Source: Paenibacillus sp. MMS18-CY102 (lineage in GTDB: Bacteria; Bacillota; Bacilli; Paenibacillales; Paenibacillaceae). From it: DNA of 64,000 bases. Of the stretch, positions 45,940-55,084 are shown piece by piece. Made by a program: the position numbers and the translations under genes. How positions within the stretch are numbered: the stretch's first letter is position 1; each line of letters starts with the position of its first letter. The DNA lies in contig NZ_WSTC01000003.1 in assembly GCF_009789195.1 (NCBI RefSeq), forward strand, positions 124,001 to 188,000, read 5' to 3'. A model generated the notes under the pieces. That model was given only the letters and a program-made list of their open reading frames with translations, searched no databases and was not told the origin of the DNA.

Positions 45940-45977
45940 TGCAAACGTTGGACTGGAGGAAACGATTAAACTGTATA
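45940..45977 (+). promoter_or_regulatory. Likely amylase promoter with overlapping operator
   Basis: TTGGAC (45948-45953), 18-bp spacer, TGTATA (45972-45977). A half-conserved cre-like TGCAAACGTTGGAC (45940-45953) overlaps the -35. Confidence 0.45.
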
Positions 45978-46038
45978 GAAACAACAGGAACTGCGAGGTG
46001 ATATCAGGTCAATATGAGGCTGAAAACCTAGAAGCGTT

Positions 46039-46062
46039 GAATCAAACATCTTGTTTCGATTC
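46039..46062 (+). promoter_or_regulatory. Inverted repeat in the amylase leader
   Basis: GAATCAAACA and TGTTTCGATTC pair with a 3-nt loop and one bulge. It could be an RNA hairpin in the 5' leader or an extra operator. Confidence 0.4.
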
Positions 46063-46081
46063 CTTTTAGCTTGCTTCAAGG

Positions 46082-46095
46082 TGAAAACGTTTGCA
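46082..46095 (+). promoter_or_regulatory. cre-like site 2, amylase leader
   Basis: TGAAAACGTTTGCA, one mismatch from cre consensus, 33-46 bp upstream of the start codon. Confidence 0.6.
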
Positions 46096-46127
46096 CTGTT
46101 TTCAATCAAAGGAGGAGGAAAATCTAC

Positions 46128-49100
46128 ATGTTACGAAAGTGGTTAATCGGCACCATGTGCTTCATTCTCGGCGTTACCCTTTTCACCGATCTTTTGATCT
46201 CTAATCCAACAACGGCTAACGCCGCATCGAACACAGCAACCCTCTACTACTACACGCCTTACAAAAACTGGACGAACAACTATATCCATCATAACGGCAG
46301 CGGCTCTTGGACGACCGTTCCTGGCACAGCGATGGATGCAGGCTGTACGAACTGGACGACCAAGACGATCGACTTCGGCACGGCAGCAAGCTTCCAAGCC
46401 GTATTCACGAACGGATCGGGCGCATGGGATAACTACAACAACCAATCCGGCCAAAACTACACGTTCACGGCTGGCATTCACCAAGTGAAAAACGGCCAAA
46501 TTATCGCAAATGCTGGCAGCCCTTGCGCACCAGCTGAAACGGTCGCGCCTAGCGTACCGGCTGGGCTGCAAGTTACGGCAGTAACGGCTTCCTCCGTCTC
46601 CATCTCTTGGACCGCTTCGACTGATAACGCAGGCGGAAGCGGCATGGCAAGCTACAGCATCTACCGCAACGGCACACTGGTGAAAGCTGACCAGGCTGCT
46701 GCTACTACCTCCTACACGGATACTGGCTTAGCCGCTTCGACGGCTTACAGCTATACCGTAACTGCCAAAGACGTAGCCGGCAATGTTTCCGCACAATCGG
46801 CTGCTCTGGCAGCAACAACGTCAGCTGGCAATACAGCTAGCGTTTACTACTACAAGAAAACTAAAGGCTGGAGTTCGGTTAACATCCACTACATGCCTAC
46901 AGGCGGTACTTGGACGACTGTTCCAGGCGTTGCCATGAACGAAGTGGCGTGCACAGACTGGACGCTCAGAACCGTTAACCTCGGGTCCGCTACGGGCATG
47001 AAAGCCGCATTCAACAATGGTTCCACTTGGGACAACAATGGCGGCTCGGACTACACGCTGGGATCAGGCATCGTAACTGTAAAAGACGGCGTAGTTGTCA
47101 ATGGCGCAGTAAGCCCTTGTACGCCGGTTGCACCGGATACGACGGCTCCATCTGTGCCTGCCAACCCTCTGGCAACAGCTAATGGGCTGCAAATCACGGT
47201 AACTTGGACTGCATCTACGGATAACGTAGGCGGTACAGGCGTTGGTGGTTATGAAGTGACGCGTACAGGCGGTACGCAAGGCACGCAAGTGTTCACGACG
47301 ACGACGAACAGCTTGACGAACTCGGGATTGGATGCGACAACGGCTTATTCGTACACGATCAAAGCCTTTGACCTCGCAACGCCTTCCAACAAGTCTGCGA
47401 GCAGCACTTCTGTATCGGCAACGACAGGCAATGCGCCTCAACCGACTCCGGGCGGTACGCCAATCGGTACGGATACGCGCGAAGATTCGATCTATTTTGT
47501 TATGACGGCCCGCTTCTATGACGGCGATTCCTCGAATAACCGCGGTGGACAATTCAACGTCTCCAGTGGCAACGCTGCGAACAACGATCCAATGTTCCGC
47601 GGCGACTTCAAAGGGCTCATGGATAAGCTCGATTATATTAAAGCGCTCGGCTTCTCCGCGATCTGGATCACGCCAGTCGTGCTGAACCGTTCGGATTATG
47701 ACTTCCATGGCTACCATGGCTACGACTTCTACAAAATCGACCCAAGGTTGGAATCCACGGGGGCTTCTTACCAAGATCTCATTAACGCTGCCCATAACAA
47801 AGGCATTAAAATTATTCAGGACGTTGTCTACAACCACTCCAGCCGTTGGGGAGCAAAAGGCCTCTTCACGCCGACCGTATTCGGTATTCGCGATGCGCAG
47901 TGGAGCTGGATGTATGACGAGAAAGTTCCTGGCTTGGAATACGATGGCTTAACGCCGAATACGGTGTCAGGCAAAGCGTACAACGGCGATCTTTGGTCGA
48001 CAGCTGAACCTGCCGGAAACACGTGCCAAAACTGGGGAACGCCAACTAACTTCTACAGCAAAGAAGGATACCGGATCTACAACTGCCAATGGCCTAGTGC
48101 GACATCCGGCATGTTCCCAGCGCAATACTATCACCAATGCTGGATCGGCAACTGGGAAGGCGAAGATGCGCGCAGCTGCTGGCTGCACGAAGATCTGGCT
48201 GACTTCAACACCGAGAGCAAGCCGGTGCAAGATTACCTCATCGGCGCTTACAACAAACTGATCGATATGGGCGTGGACGGTTTCCGGATCGATACCGCGG
48301 TGCACGTTCCTCGCGTAACGTGGAATCGCCGCTTCCTCCCAGCTGCACAACAGCATGCAGTCGAGAAATTCGGCGATAAAGGCAAAAACTTCTACATGGT
48401 TGGTGAAGTTGGCGCATTCGTCAATGACAAGTGGAACCGCGGATCGGTTAACCACTCCGCACAGTTCTTTACTTGGAAAGAAAGAAAAGAATACACGCAA
48501 AACGACGTGCAAGCAGCACTCGACCAATTCAACTACGAGAATACGATGGGCACCAATAACCAGCCAACGTCCACGAACGCGTTCTTGAACGGCAACACGT
48601 ATCATGCGCCAGACCATAGCCAATTCTCTGGCATGAACATTATCGATATGCGCATGCATATGAACTTCAGCGACGCGGGCAATGCCTTCTACAACGGCAA
48701 AGATTCCGACGACTCGACGAATGATGCGACGTACAACATGGTTTACGTCGACAGCCATGACTTCGGGCCGAACAAATCTTCAACGACTTATGCTGGCGGT
48801 ACGGACGCTTGGGCAGAAAACATGAGCCTCATGTGGACGTTCCGCGGTATCCCTACACTGTACATGGGATCCGAAATCGAGTTCCAAGCAGGCAAACAAA
48901 TCGATTGCGGCCCTACTTGCCCGCTCGCTACAACTCGCCGCGCTTACTTCGGCGACAAGCTGGAAGGCACAGTCGTAGCTAGCGACTTCGGCAAGACAGC
49001 TTCGGCAACGGGTACGGTTGCCCAAACGCTGAACTACCCGCTCGTTAAACACGTGCAGCGTTTGAACCAAATTCGCCGTAAAATCCCTGCGCTGCAAAAA

Positions 49101-49397
49101 GGCCAATATTCAACCGAAGGCATCAGCGGCAACATCGCTTACAAACGCCGCTACACGGATGCAGCAACTGGCGTAGACAGCTTCGCACTGGTTACGATCA
49201 GCGGTTCCGCGACGTTCTCCGGCATTCCTAACGGCACGTACAAAGATGCCATTACGGGTGACGTGAAAGTCGTATCGAACGGCACGCTGACGGCTTCCGT
49301 TTCCGGTAAAGCAAACATGCGCATCTACGTTCTTGACCTGCCAGGCAATGCTGCCCCAGGCAAGATCGGCGAAGACGGCCCTTACCTGAAATCGTAA
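46128..49397 (+). CDS. Secreted GH13 alpha-amylase with two CBM25 and two fibronectin III domains
   Basis: About 1,089 residues. Signal peptide to about 36, then CBM25 (TLYYYTPYKNWTNNYIHH), FN3, a second CBM25 (SVYYYKKTKGWSSVNIHY), a second FN3, and a C-terminal GH13 barrel. Catalytic regions: DVVYNHSS, GFRIDTAVH (nucleophile Asp about 722), MVGEVG (acid/base Glu about 760) and DSHDFG (Asp about 878). It cleaves alpha-1,4 links in starch outside the cell; the CBM25 modules bind starch granules. It may be a maltogenic or oligosaccharide-forming type; the product pattern is not evident. GGAGGAGGAA precedes ATG 46128. Several cre-like sites upstream indicate glucose repression. Confidence 0.95.
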   Translation: MLRKWLIGTMCFILGVTLFTDLLISNPTTANAASNTATLYYYTPYKNWTNNYIHHNGSGSWTTVPGTAMDAGCTNWTTKTIDFGTAASFQAVFTNGSGAWDNYNNQSGQNYTFTAGIHQVKNGQIIANAGSPCAPAETVAPSVPAGLQVTAVTASSVSISWTASTDNAGGSGMASYSIYRNGTLVKADQAAATTSYTDTGLAASTAYSYTVTAKDVAGNVSAQSAALAATTSAGNTASVYYYKKTKGWSSVNIHYMPTGGTWTTVPGVAMNEVACTDWTLRTVNLGSATGMKAAFNNGSTWDNNGGSDYTLGSGIVTVKDGVVVNGAVSPCTPVAPDTTAPSVPANPLATANGLQITVTWTASTDNVGGTGVGGYEVTRTGGTQGTQVFTTTTNSLTNSGLDATTAYSYTIKAFDLATPSNKSASSTSVSATTGNAPQPTPGGTPIGTDTREDSIYFVMTARFYDGDSSNNRGGQFNVSSGNAANNDPMFRGDFKGLMDKLDYIKALGFSAIWITPVVLNRSDYDFHGYHGYDFYKIDPRLESTGASYQDLINAAHNKGIKIIQDVVYNHSSRWGAKGLFTPTVFGIRDAQWSWMYDEKVPGLEYDGLTPNTVSGKAYNGDLWSTAEPAGNTCQNWGTPTNFYSKEGYRIYNCQWPSATSGMFPAQYYHQCWIGNWEGEDARSCWLHEDLADFNTESKPVQDYLIGAYNKLIDMGVDGFRIDTAVHVPRVTWNRRFLPAAQQHAVEKFGDKGKNFYMVGEVGAFVNDKWNRGSVNHSAQFFTWKERKEYTQNDVQAALDQFNYENTMGTNNQPTSTNAFLNGNTYHAPDHSQFSGMNIIDMRMHMNFSDAGNAFYNGKDSDDSTNDATYNMVYVDSHDFGPNKSSTTYAGGTDAWAENMSLMWTFRGIPTLYMGSEIEFQAGKQIDCGPTCPLATTRRAYFGDKLEGTVVASDFGKTASATGTVAQTLNYPLVKHVQRLNQIRRKIPALQKGQYSTEGISGNIAYKRRYTDAATGVDSFALVTISGSATFSGIPNGTYKDAITGDVKVVSNGTLTASVSGKANMRIYVLDLPGNAAPGKIGEDGPYLKS

Positions 49398-49425
49398 GCT
49401 CATAATAGGAATGGCATTAACAAGG

Positions 49426-49464
49426 CATGCCCATGGGATTTAGATCCCATGGGCATGTTTTTTT
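49426..49464 (+). terminator. Strong terminator of the amylase gene
   Basis: CATGCCCATGGGAT and ATCCCATGGGCATG form a perfect 14-bp stem, followed by TTTTTTT, 29 bp after the stop. Confidence 0.95.
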
Positions 49465-49608
49465 ATAGTGAAGTGTCGAATTTCTTTCTATTAAACCTTA
49501 TCCATTCGTTGTATACTTCTCGATAACTGTATGCAACTTAATTGCAGTCATCCCCGTAGAGGTTAGTAATACATAACAATATATTGTAACGAGGAGCAAC
49601 ATAACGAT

Positions 49609-50511
49609 ATGCAAACGAATCAAGTGCTAGAGGAACGCGCCGTACTGGCTGCATTAGAGCAGTCGCTTGCCATGATCGAGTTTGACCTGCAAGGCACCGT
49701 CCTATGGGCGAATGACAATTTTGCCAAGGCGATGGGTTACCAAATTACCGAATTGCCTGGCATTCATCATCGCAAGTTTTGCTTGCCTGAATTCGCCAAT
49801 AGCCCGGAATACGCGAAGCTATGGGCGAGTTTAAAAAATGGCACCAAATTTCAGGAAAAAATCGTTCGTGTCACGAAAAGCGGCGAGACGTTGTGGCTCG
49901 AAGCTACCTATATGCCCATCCGCGATGCTGCCGATCAGGTCGTTGCTGTTCTCAAAATCGCAACCGACATTACGGCTCGTGAGTTAGCAACCACGCAAGT
50001 AACAGCTGAGCTGCAGCAGATGGCCGCGGACCTTCACCTTCGCACCGAAGAAGGCATCAAACGGAATCAACAAGTCGCTGCAGCCTTCGAACGCGTTATG
50101 GCAGATAACGAAAATAATTTGGCTTCCCTTCATGACCTGGAGCAGCAGAGCGTCGCGATTAAACGGGTCGTCCAGACGATTCAAGAATTCGCGTCACAGA
50201 CGAACCTCTTGGCTTTGAATGCTGCCATTGAGGCAGCACACGCAGGCGAGTACGGCCGCGGCTTCAACGTCGTCGCTACGGAAGTTCGCAGCCTCGCGAA
50301 GAATGTGCAAGAAGCCGCACAAGAAATTCAGAAAACTGTGCAGAACATAGCCGGGCAGGTCGACCGCGTCAATGCGGGAACGAAAACTTCGCAGCAAGCG
50401 ATCATCGATAGCCAGCTTCAAATTCAACAAGCTGTCGGTGAATTCGGCGGCATCAGCGAAGCTGCTGGCAAGCTAGATGCGCAGGCGAAGGTGCTTGGCC
50501 AGATGCTTTAA
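49609..50511 (+). CDS. Soluble PAS-domain methyl-accepting chemoreceptor
   Basis: 300 residues with no membrane segment. A PAS domain (about 8-125, with [19 protein letters not shown] and [12 protein letters not shown]) is joined to a shortened MCP signalling domain with the conserved hairpin tip [20 protein letters not shown] and [13 protein letters not shown]. The protein is about half the length of classical chemoreceptors and resembles cytoplasmic energy- or redox-sensing receptors. It would signal to CheA/CheW. Long adaptation helices are missing on the N-terminal side. Confidence 0.9.
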   Translation: MQTNQVLEERAVLAALEQSLAMIEFDLQGTVLWANDNFAKAMGYQITELPGIHHRKFCLPEFANSPEYAKLWASLKNGTKFQEKIVRVTKSGETLWLEATYMPIRDAADQVVAVLKIATDITARELATTQVTAELQQMAADLHLRTEEGIKRNQQVAAAFERVMADNENNLASLHDLEQQSVAIKRVVQTIQEFASQTNLLALNAAIEAAHAGEYGRGFNVVATEVRSLAKNVQEAAQEIQKTVQNIAGQVDRVNAGTKTSQQAIIDSQLQIQQAVGEFGGISEAAGKLDAQAKVLGQML

Positions 50512-50517
50512 CGCAAC

Positions 50518-50557
50518 AAGGAGCCGCTCACATCGAGCCGGCTCCTTATTTTTTCAA
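50518..50557 (+). terminator. Rho-independent terminator of the chemoreceptor gene
   Basis: AAGGAGCCG and CGGCTCCTT arms, followed by ATTTTTTC, 7 bp after the stop. Confidence 0.9.
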
Positions 50558-50579
50558 TTCATGCTATGCGTTCCGTTCA

Positions 50580-51476
50580 TTAGCCAGAAAAAGTATACGT
50601 CCGCGACCAAGATTTCGTCTCTCCCGGCGCTAGATCAATCTGGACGAATGCCTCAGGAGATACGACATGGCTCGTCCCCCACAATGCGTAATACGCAACC
50701 GGTTCGCTGCCGCTCTCCCGCAATCCCGCTCCACTCTGCTCGTCTTTTAGCTCCCAGTAAAAAGGAACCTGTCCCGCCGCCGCACGATACTGCGCATAAA
50801 ATACTTCCGTCACCGGCTCCCATCTTATGCTGTCGCCTTCAATCCGCAGCGGCTTCACCAGCTCCTCGGCAGGCTCGTACCCTTCGCGGCTTTCGAACGC
50901 TAACGGCAGCCGAAGCACATAACCCGGCCCGATTGGCTTATCGTTAATCGCGACAAAATTATGGACGTACTCCGTCGTGGCAATGCGCTTCGTCCCGTTA
51001 TTCGCCAACTGGTAAGCAATCGTTAGCTCTGGGCCCGCTACGGTTAATGTCTTCTCATACGTGTAGGCATATCCGTTCACCGCCGTTGACACCGAACGAT
51101 ACCGAATATAATTGTCGCCTTGCTCCGTCTCCACCGGGCTAAGCGCAATCGGATAAGCTTCCGCAAAATCGTAATCGGCTTCACTAAGCCGTGTCAGCGC
51201 GCCGACGCCGATTTTTAGAAACGGCTCTCCCGGAGCTGCCTCCTCGTACCCGTTCGGGCCTTCGATGCCAAACTCATTGCATAACCCGCCGCCGTCAGTT
51301 TCCTCTCCTGGCGCCAAACTCACCAGTGTACAAAAGGTATGCCCGCTTTCCGTCAGTTTGACTTGTTTCACAAATCCCGCCCAATCGAATCTTGCGCCTG
51401 CATATTGCCCGGGCTGCCCGCATTGCTCAATTTCCACTTGAAGCTGATCGCTAGTAAGAATAATTTTGGATTGCAT
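50580..51476 (-). CDS. Galactose-mutarotase-fold hypothetical protein
   Basis: 298 residues without a signal peptide. The beta-rich sequence with FDWAGFVKQVKL, NEFGIEGPNGYEEA and FLKIGVGALTR suggests an aldose-1-epimerase-like supersandwich. The closest resemblance I can see is to uncharacterised Firmicute proteins of that fold. It may interconvert sugar anomers or bind glycans. Convergent with the chemoreceptor gene. Confidence 0.65.
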   Translation of the reverse strand: MQSKIILTSDQLQVEIEQCGQPGQYAGARFDWAGFVKQVKLTESGHTFCTLVSLAPGEETDGGGLCNEFGIEGPNGYEEAAPGEPFLKIGVGALTRLSEADYDFAEAYPIALSPVETEQGDNYIRYRSVSTAVNGYAYTYEKTLTVAGPELTIAYQLANNGTKRIATTEYVHNFVAINDKPIGPGYVLRLPLAFESREGYEPAEELVKPLRIEGDSIRWEPVTEVFYAQYRAAAGQVPFYWELKDEQSGAGLRESGSEPVAYYALWGTSHVVSPEAFVQIDLAPGETKSWSRTYTFSG

Positions 51477-51510
51477 TGGTGTTACCGCCTTTTCTATGTT
51501 TTGTTATTCA

Positions 51511-52125
51511 TTAAATGGCTGTATTTTTTGTGCCATTCAGCATGACGCGCCTGTCTGTCTGCTTTCCTTGGATGACTATTTCTTTCTTAGATGGATCGGT
51601 TGCTTTGAATCGGACCAAAGAACTTGGTGTACCCGATGTGAGGATATACACCCACCCTTGGTCGGCCAGCACAATGCCGCTATAACCTGCCGTTAGCTTC
51701 TGCGGCTTGCCGCCTGTTAATTTCACGCGATAAGTCGGTCCCGTGGCCGAATAGGCATTTTTCTGATTAGGCTCCTGCCACCACTCGGAATAATAGATGA
51801 AATCTCCCTCTAATATTGCTGTTCCATACTTATTATTTGATATTACCTGTTTATGGCTGCCGTCGATATCTATACGGGCAATGCCTTTCTCGCTAATAAA
51901 ATAAATGACATCGTTGATGATACAAAACGGATCAGCTATCCCTTTATTAAAATCATCATAATGAAGCTGTCCTGCAAGAAGACTATTCCGCTGATAATAA
52001 ATCCCCCCAATATAGTCTCTTGCTAATCGTTTCAATCCCTTGCCGTCCAGCCCTACGCGGAATAAGGATCTGGCACGGTCAGGACCTTTAAACTCTTTTT
52101 GCGCGCAAATTGTAATCGATATCAT
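51511..52125 (-). CDS. DUF5050-like beta-propeller fragment
   Basis: 204 residues with repeated units such as NDVIYFISEKGIARIDIDG, GDFIYYSEWWQ and DQGWVYILTSG. These are typical of DUF5050/prow-type propeller blades. Most relatives are longer, exported proteins with an N-terminal membrane segment. Here the start is weak and no signal peptide is present. Directly upstream at 52161-52268 is a small frame that looks like the missing signal-anchor, so this may be the C-terminal remainder of a broken gene. Confidence 0.55.
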   Translation of the reverse strand: MISITICAQKEFKGPDRARSLFRVGLDGKGLKRLARDYIGGIYYQRNSLLAGQLHYDDFNKGIADPFCIINDVIYFISEKGIARIDIDGSHKQVISNNKYGTAILEGDFIYYSEWWQEPNQKNAYSATGPTYRVKLTGGKPQKLTAGYSGIVLADQGWVYILTSGTPSSLVRFKATDPSKKEIVIQGKQTDRRVMLNGTKNTAI

Positions 52126-52160
52126 TTATTCGCTGACTCCTGAATAGGATCAGTCTAACA

Positions 52161-52268
52161 CTATAACTTCTCAGTTGAAAGAAAACAAATTTTCACGAAA
52201 ACGATGCTAATAATAATAAAAATAAGTAACAGTCCAAAACGAAAATGCCGTTGGGTTTTCCGTAGCAC
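52161..52268 (-). pseudogene. Orphan signal-anchor frame, possible lost N-terminus
   Basis: A 35-codon GTG frame: a basic start (LRKTQRHFRFG) followed by one hydrophobic helix (LLLIFIIISIVFV). A second, overlapping frame starting MKKRSWPSDSP has the better RBS (GGGGG), which suggests frameshifts. Probably the remnant 5' end of the DUF5050-like gene. Confidence 0.35.
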
Positions 52269-52506
52269 TCATCCACAATGGCGGCGAATCTGAAGGCCAT
52301 GATCTTTTTTTCATTGCGAACCCCCTGAATGATGTGTATATGTGGATGTTATAATATGGCAAAACACACCATTTATATTAAGCCGGAGACAGCAAAAACA
52401 CAAGCGCAATGGCAAGCTGCTGCGCTTCAGCGGACAGGCCCCGCCCATTGGAAAAAACCCGTCCGAAAACAATTTCCGGCAGGCTAACGCTAATGATGCC
52501 GTTACT

Positions 52507-53628
52507 CTAAGCCTGTGGCTTTATCTCCTCATTCTGATCTCCCTTATGCTTCCCCCGAATCGCATGAACGGCAAGCAGCAGCAGCAGAAAGCCGATCACA
52601 TAGGTAAGATCGTACAGCGACCAGTACGTCGCCAATTGATTGAAGTAGGTGATGTTAGGAGACACCGTAATCGAGCTTACCAGCAAAAGCAGGCCAATCG
52701 GGAGCATCAGAACACGGTATTCCTTCAACCCTGCCAGCTGCGCAAGCCCTAATGAAAGGCCATAGAAGTACAGCGTCAGCTTGAAATAAATAGAGAAAAA
52801 CCAGAGGATGGCCATGACGGCCTCCACGCGTTCCAGAAAGTTCCCAATGTTGATCTCTTGCGCTAACGCATAACTGGGGTACAAATGCCGGGCTGTATCG
52901 CCAGCCCCAAGCACAAGAATAGACAGCGCCAGAACCAACGCGATTGCAAATCCGCCCAATAATCCGCCCAGCAGCATGCTCTTCCCAATACGTTCGGCTT
53001 GGCTGACATATGGAATGACCATTAACAGGATGACGAGTTCTACATAAGGATATGCAATCGCAGCCATCGTTCCGCGGAGCAACGGGCGGATGCCATCCTC
53101 GAGGAACGGTTGGACATTAACGAGATCTGCTTGTGGAGCCAGCGCGACGATAAAGAACAAGAACAGAACTACAAAAAACGGGAATAATAGCTCTCCCGTT
53201 CGCGCAATGACTTCAAGCCCTAGCTTGGCTCCCATCACGATAATGCACAGAAACAACAGATGAATGGATTGGATTGGCGTCTCTGGCATCATATGCATCG
53301 TCATGAAATCGCCGATTTCCCTAAGGAAGATCGAGGCATTAAGAAAGAGATGGACGGCAAACAATAGCGATACAGCCACGCCAAGCCATTTGCCCAAAAT
53401 TTTGCGGCTCGACAGGAAAACGGTCATGCCGGGATACAGCTTGCCAACGGCCGCTATCAAATAGACGATCGGAAGGCCAATCGCCAAGCCGATCACGCCC
53501 GATAGCCATGCATCCTGCTTCCCTTGGATCGCCGCAGTGGCAGGCAGCGCTAATATCGAATCGCCTATCGTTACGAAAATAACGAGTATCGTTAATTGGC
53601 GCGCCCCGATCTTGCCTTTCTCCAGCAT
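52507..53628 (-). CDS. Spore germination permease, GerAB family
   Basis: A 373-residue membrane protein of the endospore germination permease family (APC superfamily) with about ten hydrophobic helices, beginning GARQLTILVIFVTIGDSILA. In germinant receptors this B subunit binds the germinant (amino acid or sugar) in the inner spore membrane. Last gene of the ger operon: A subunit, C subunit, small protein, B subunit. Expression is expected in the forespore under sigma-G. Confidence 0.92.
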   Translation of the reverse strand: MLEKGKIGARQLTILVIFVTIGDSILALPATAAIQGKQDAWLSGVIGLAIGLPIVYLIAAVGKLYPGMTVFLSSRKILGKWLGVAVSLLFAVHLFLNASIFLREIGDFMTMHMMPETPIQSIHLLFLCIIVMGAKLGLEVIARTGELLFPFFVVLFLFFIVALAPQADLVNVQPFLEDGIRPLLRGTMAAIAYPYVELVILLMVIPYVSQAERIGKSMLLGGLLGGFAIALVLALSILVLGAGDTARHLYPSYALAQEINIGNFLERVEAVMAILWFFSIYFKLTLYFYGLSLGLAQLAGLKEYRVLMLPIGLLLLVSSITVSPNITYFNQLATYWSLYDLTYVIGFLLLLLAVHAIRGKHKGDQNEEIKPQA

Positions 53629-53648
53629 CTATGATTTCGCCTCCTCCC

Positions 53649-53876
53649 TTAAGATCCGAATAGGGCATCCCCGAGCGGTTTATAGGCCTTAATAATCCAG
53701 CCTGCTGAGCTTGGAAGCCTCACTTCCAAGCTCAGCACAATGTAAAGCCCTCCCCCAACTGCAAGCAAGATCGCGAACCACCATCGCTCTCTGGCCATAT
53801 TCCCCAGCCTCAGCGTAGGGAACTCCGCCAGCACGATGGCAGCTATCCCGATAATAGCTCCAGCAATAGACCACAT
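53649..53876 (-). CDS. Small membrane protein of the germination operon
   Basis: 75 residues with two hydrophobic helices (MWSIAGAIIGIAAIVLAEF and WWFAILLAVGGGLYIVLSL). It lies between the C and B subunit genes with gaps of about 20 bp, so it belongs to the operon. Small two-helix proteins in ger operons of other spore formers (D-subunit type) modulate the receptor; homology is inference from size, topology and position. Confidence 0.75.
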   Translation of the reverse strand: MWSIAGAIIGIAAIVLAEFPTLRLGNMARERWWFAILLAVGGGLYIVLSLEVRLPSSAGWIIKAYKPLGDALFGS

Positions 53877-53896
53877 CGGCCGTCACTCCTTCTTAT

Positions 53897-55084
53897 TCAT
53901 TTCTTCCGGAATGAGTTGCTCTGTGTACCCAAATACCGGATCCTGATATCGACGTTCACCCGATACGCGAGTTTCTGGAATTGCGCATCCCAATCGTCCC
54001 GCACGGCCTTCCAATACTTCGGTTGCTCGCGATGCATCACTTCGCCGAAGCCGAATATGTCGACTTTATATTTGTTCTGAACCGTCGCGATGGCCTGCTC
54101 GATAAATCGCTGCACTTTCCGATTCCCGTTCTGCTCCAGCTGCTTGATCGAAGCTTCCTTGCTCAAGTCAATCGAACACCTCACTTCGCCGACATTGGCC
54201 CGCATGCGGACGGATATGTCAATAAAAGGCTTTCCATCCTCAAGCTTTCCTTTTACTTTCGTATCTGAGCGCATTACTTCCAACGCCGCATTGCCGCCAT
54301 TAGGGCAATATACGACGCCAACCGTACTATCCACATTGTCTTGAATATAATTGTACGCCTTGCTCTCCTCTTCGTTCAGCCAGCCAAGCAGCTTATCTTT
54401 CTTAAATACGGCCAATCCGTTATATATCAATTGTGTGGAAGAAGCAATTTCGTTCACATTCTCCTTGCTTTCCCCAGCTGTCTGCGAGCCCTTGATTCGC
54501 AAACCGGTCACAGCCGGCTGCTTGCCCGAGCTTACGATATCATCGATCAACTCATCCAATGTAATAGCCGACGTTGGCGCCCATGACCGTTCGGACGCCT
54601 CCAGCGATGAAAACATCTGATTGGCAGGGATCGATTCCAGATGCGTTAATATTTTGAGCGTGTTGGCTGCGGTCGTATCCTTGGCGATGACAACGTAGAA
54701 ATCTGCCCGATGCTCGTGATTGCGGGATACGAAATCAAGTACATTGCCTATTCCGTCAACTGCTACTTTTTCACTGATGACCAGCATCCGAAGATGGGAG
54801 TTATAGATTTTGCGGGGAGATACTTTCGTCAGCCTGCGCAACGCCTCGAATATCGTTTCACCTGTCGCTTGGTACGTCGTTACCGGTGTACGGTCGCTGC
54901 TGCCCTTCTGGGATGCTACTTCGCCCGGGTCAACGACCTGGACCGTTAACCGGTAATGATCTCCCGCTTTATCGATTCCATATGCAACAGCGATGGCAAG
55001 ATCGTTCATCTCCCGGCGATTCCAGCATCCAGAGACGAACATCATCGCAACAACTAGACATCCCATAACCAACTTGCGCATCAT
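53897..55084 (-). CDS. Germination lipoprotein, Ger(x)C family
   Basis: 395 residues. Lipobox VSGC (Cys about 20) followed by WNRREMNDLAIAVAYGIDK, the family's N-terminal signature, and the C-terminal GerC domain with AIATVQNKYKVDIFGFGEV. It is the lipid-anchored C subunit of the germinant receptor and faces the outside of the inner spore membrane. Its ATG overlaps the stop of the A subunit gene (ATGA). Confidence 0.93.
   Translation of the reverse strand: MMRKLVMGCLVVAMMFVSGCWNRREMNDLAIAVAYGIDKAGDHYRLTVQVVDPGEVASQKGSSDRTPVTTYQATGETIFEALRRLTKVSPRKIYNSHLRMLVISEKVAVDGIGNVLDFVSRNHEHRADFYVVIAKDTTAANTLKILTHLESIPANQMFSSLEASERSWAPTSAITLDELIDDIVSSGKQPAVTGLRIKGSQTAGESKENVNEIASSTQLIYNGLAVFKKDKLLGWLNEEESKAYNYIQDNVDSTVGVVYCPNGGNAALEVMRSDTKVKGKLEDGKPFIDISVRMRANVGEVRCSIDLSKEASIKQLEQNGNRKVQRFIEQAIATVQNKYKVDIFGFGEVMHREQPKYWKAVRDDWDAQFQKLAYRVNVDIRIRYLGTQSNSFRKK

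Noticed and set aside
45841-46127. Riboswitch in the amylase leader
   Set aside because: Only one simple inverted repeat and cre-like sites are visible; no known riboswitch core or terminator/antiterminator pair.
47064-48758. Two long minus-strand open frames opposite the amylase
   Set aside because: Shadows of the amylase catalytic and binding domains, with no start signals or recognisable domains.
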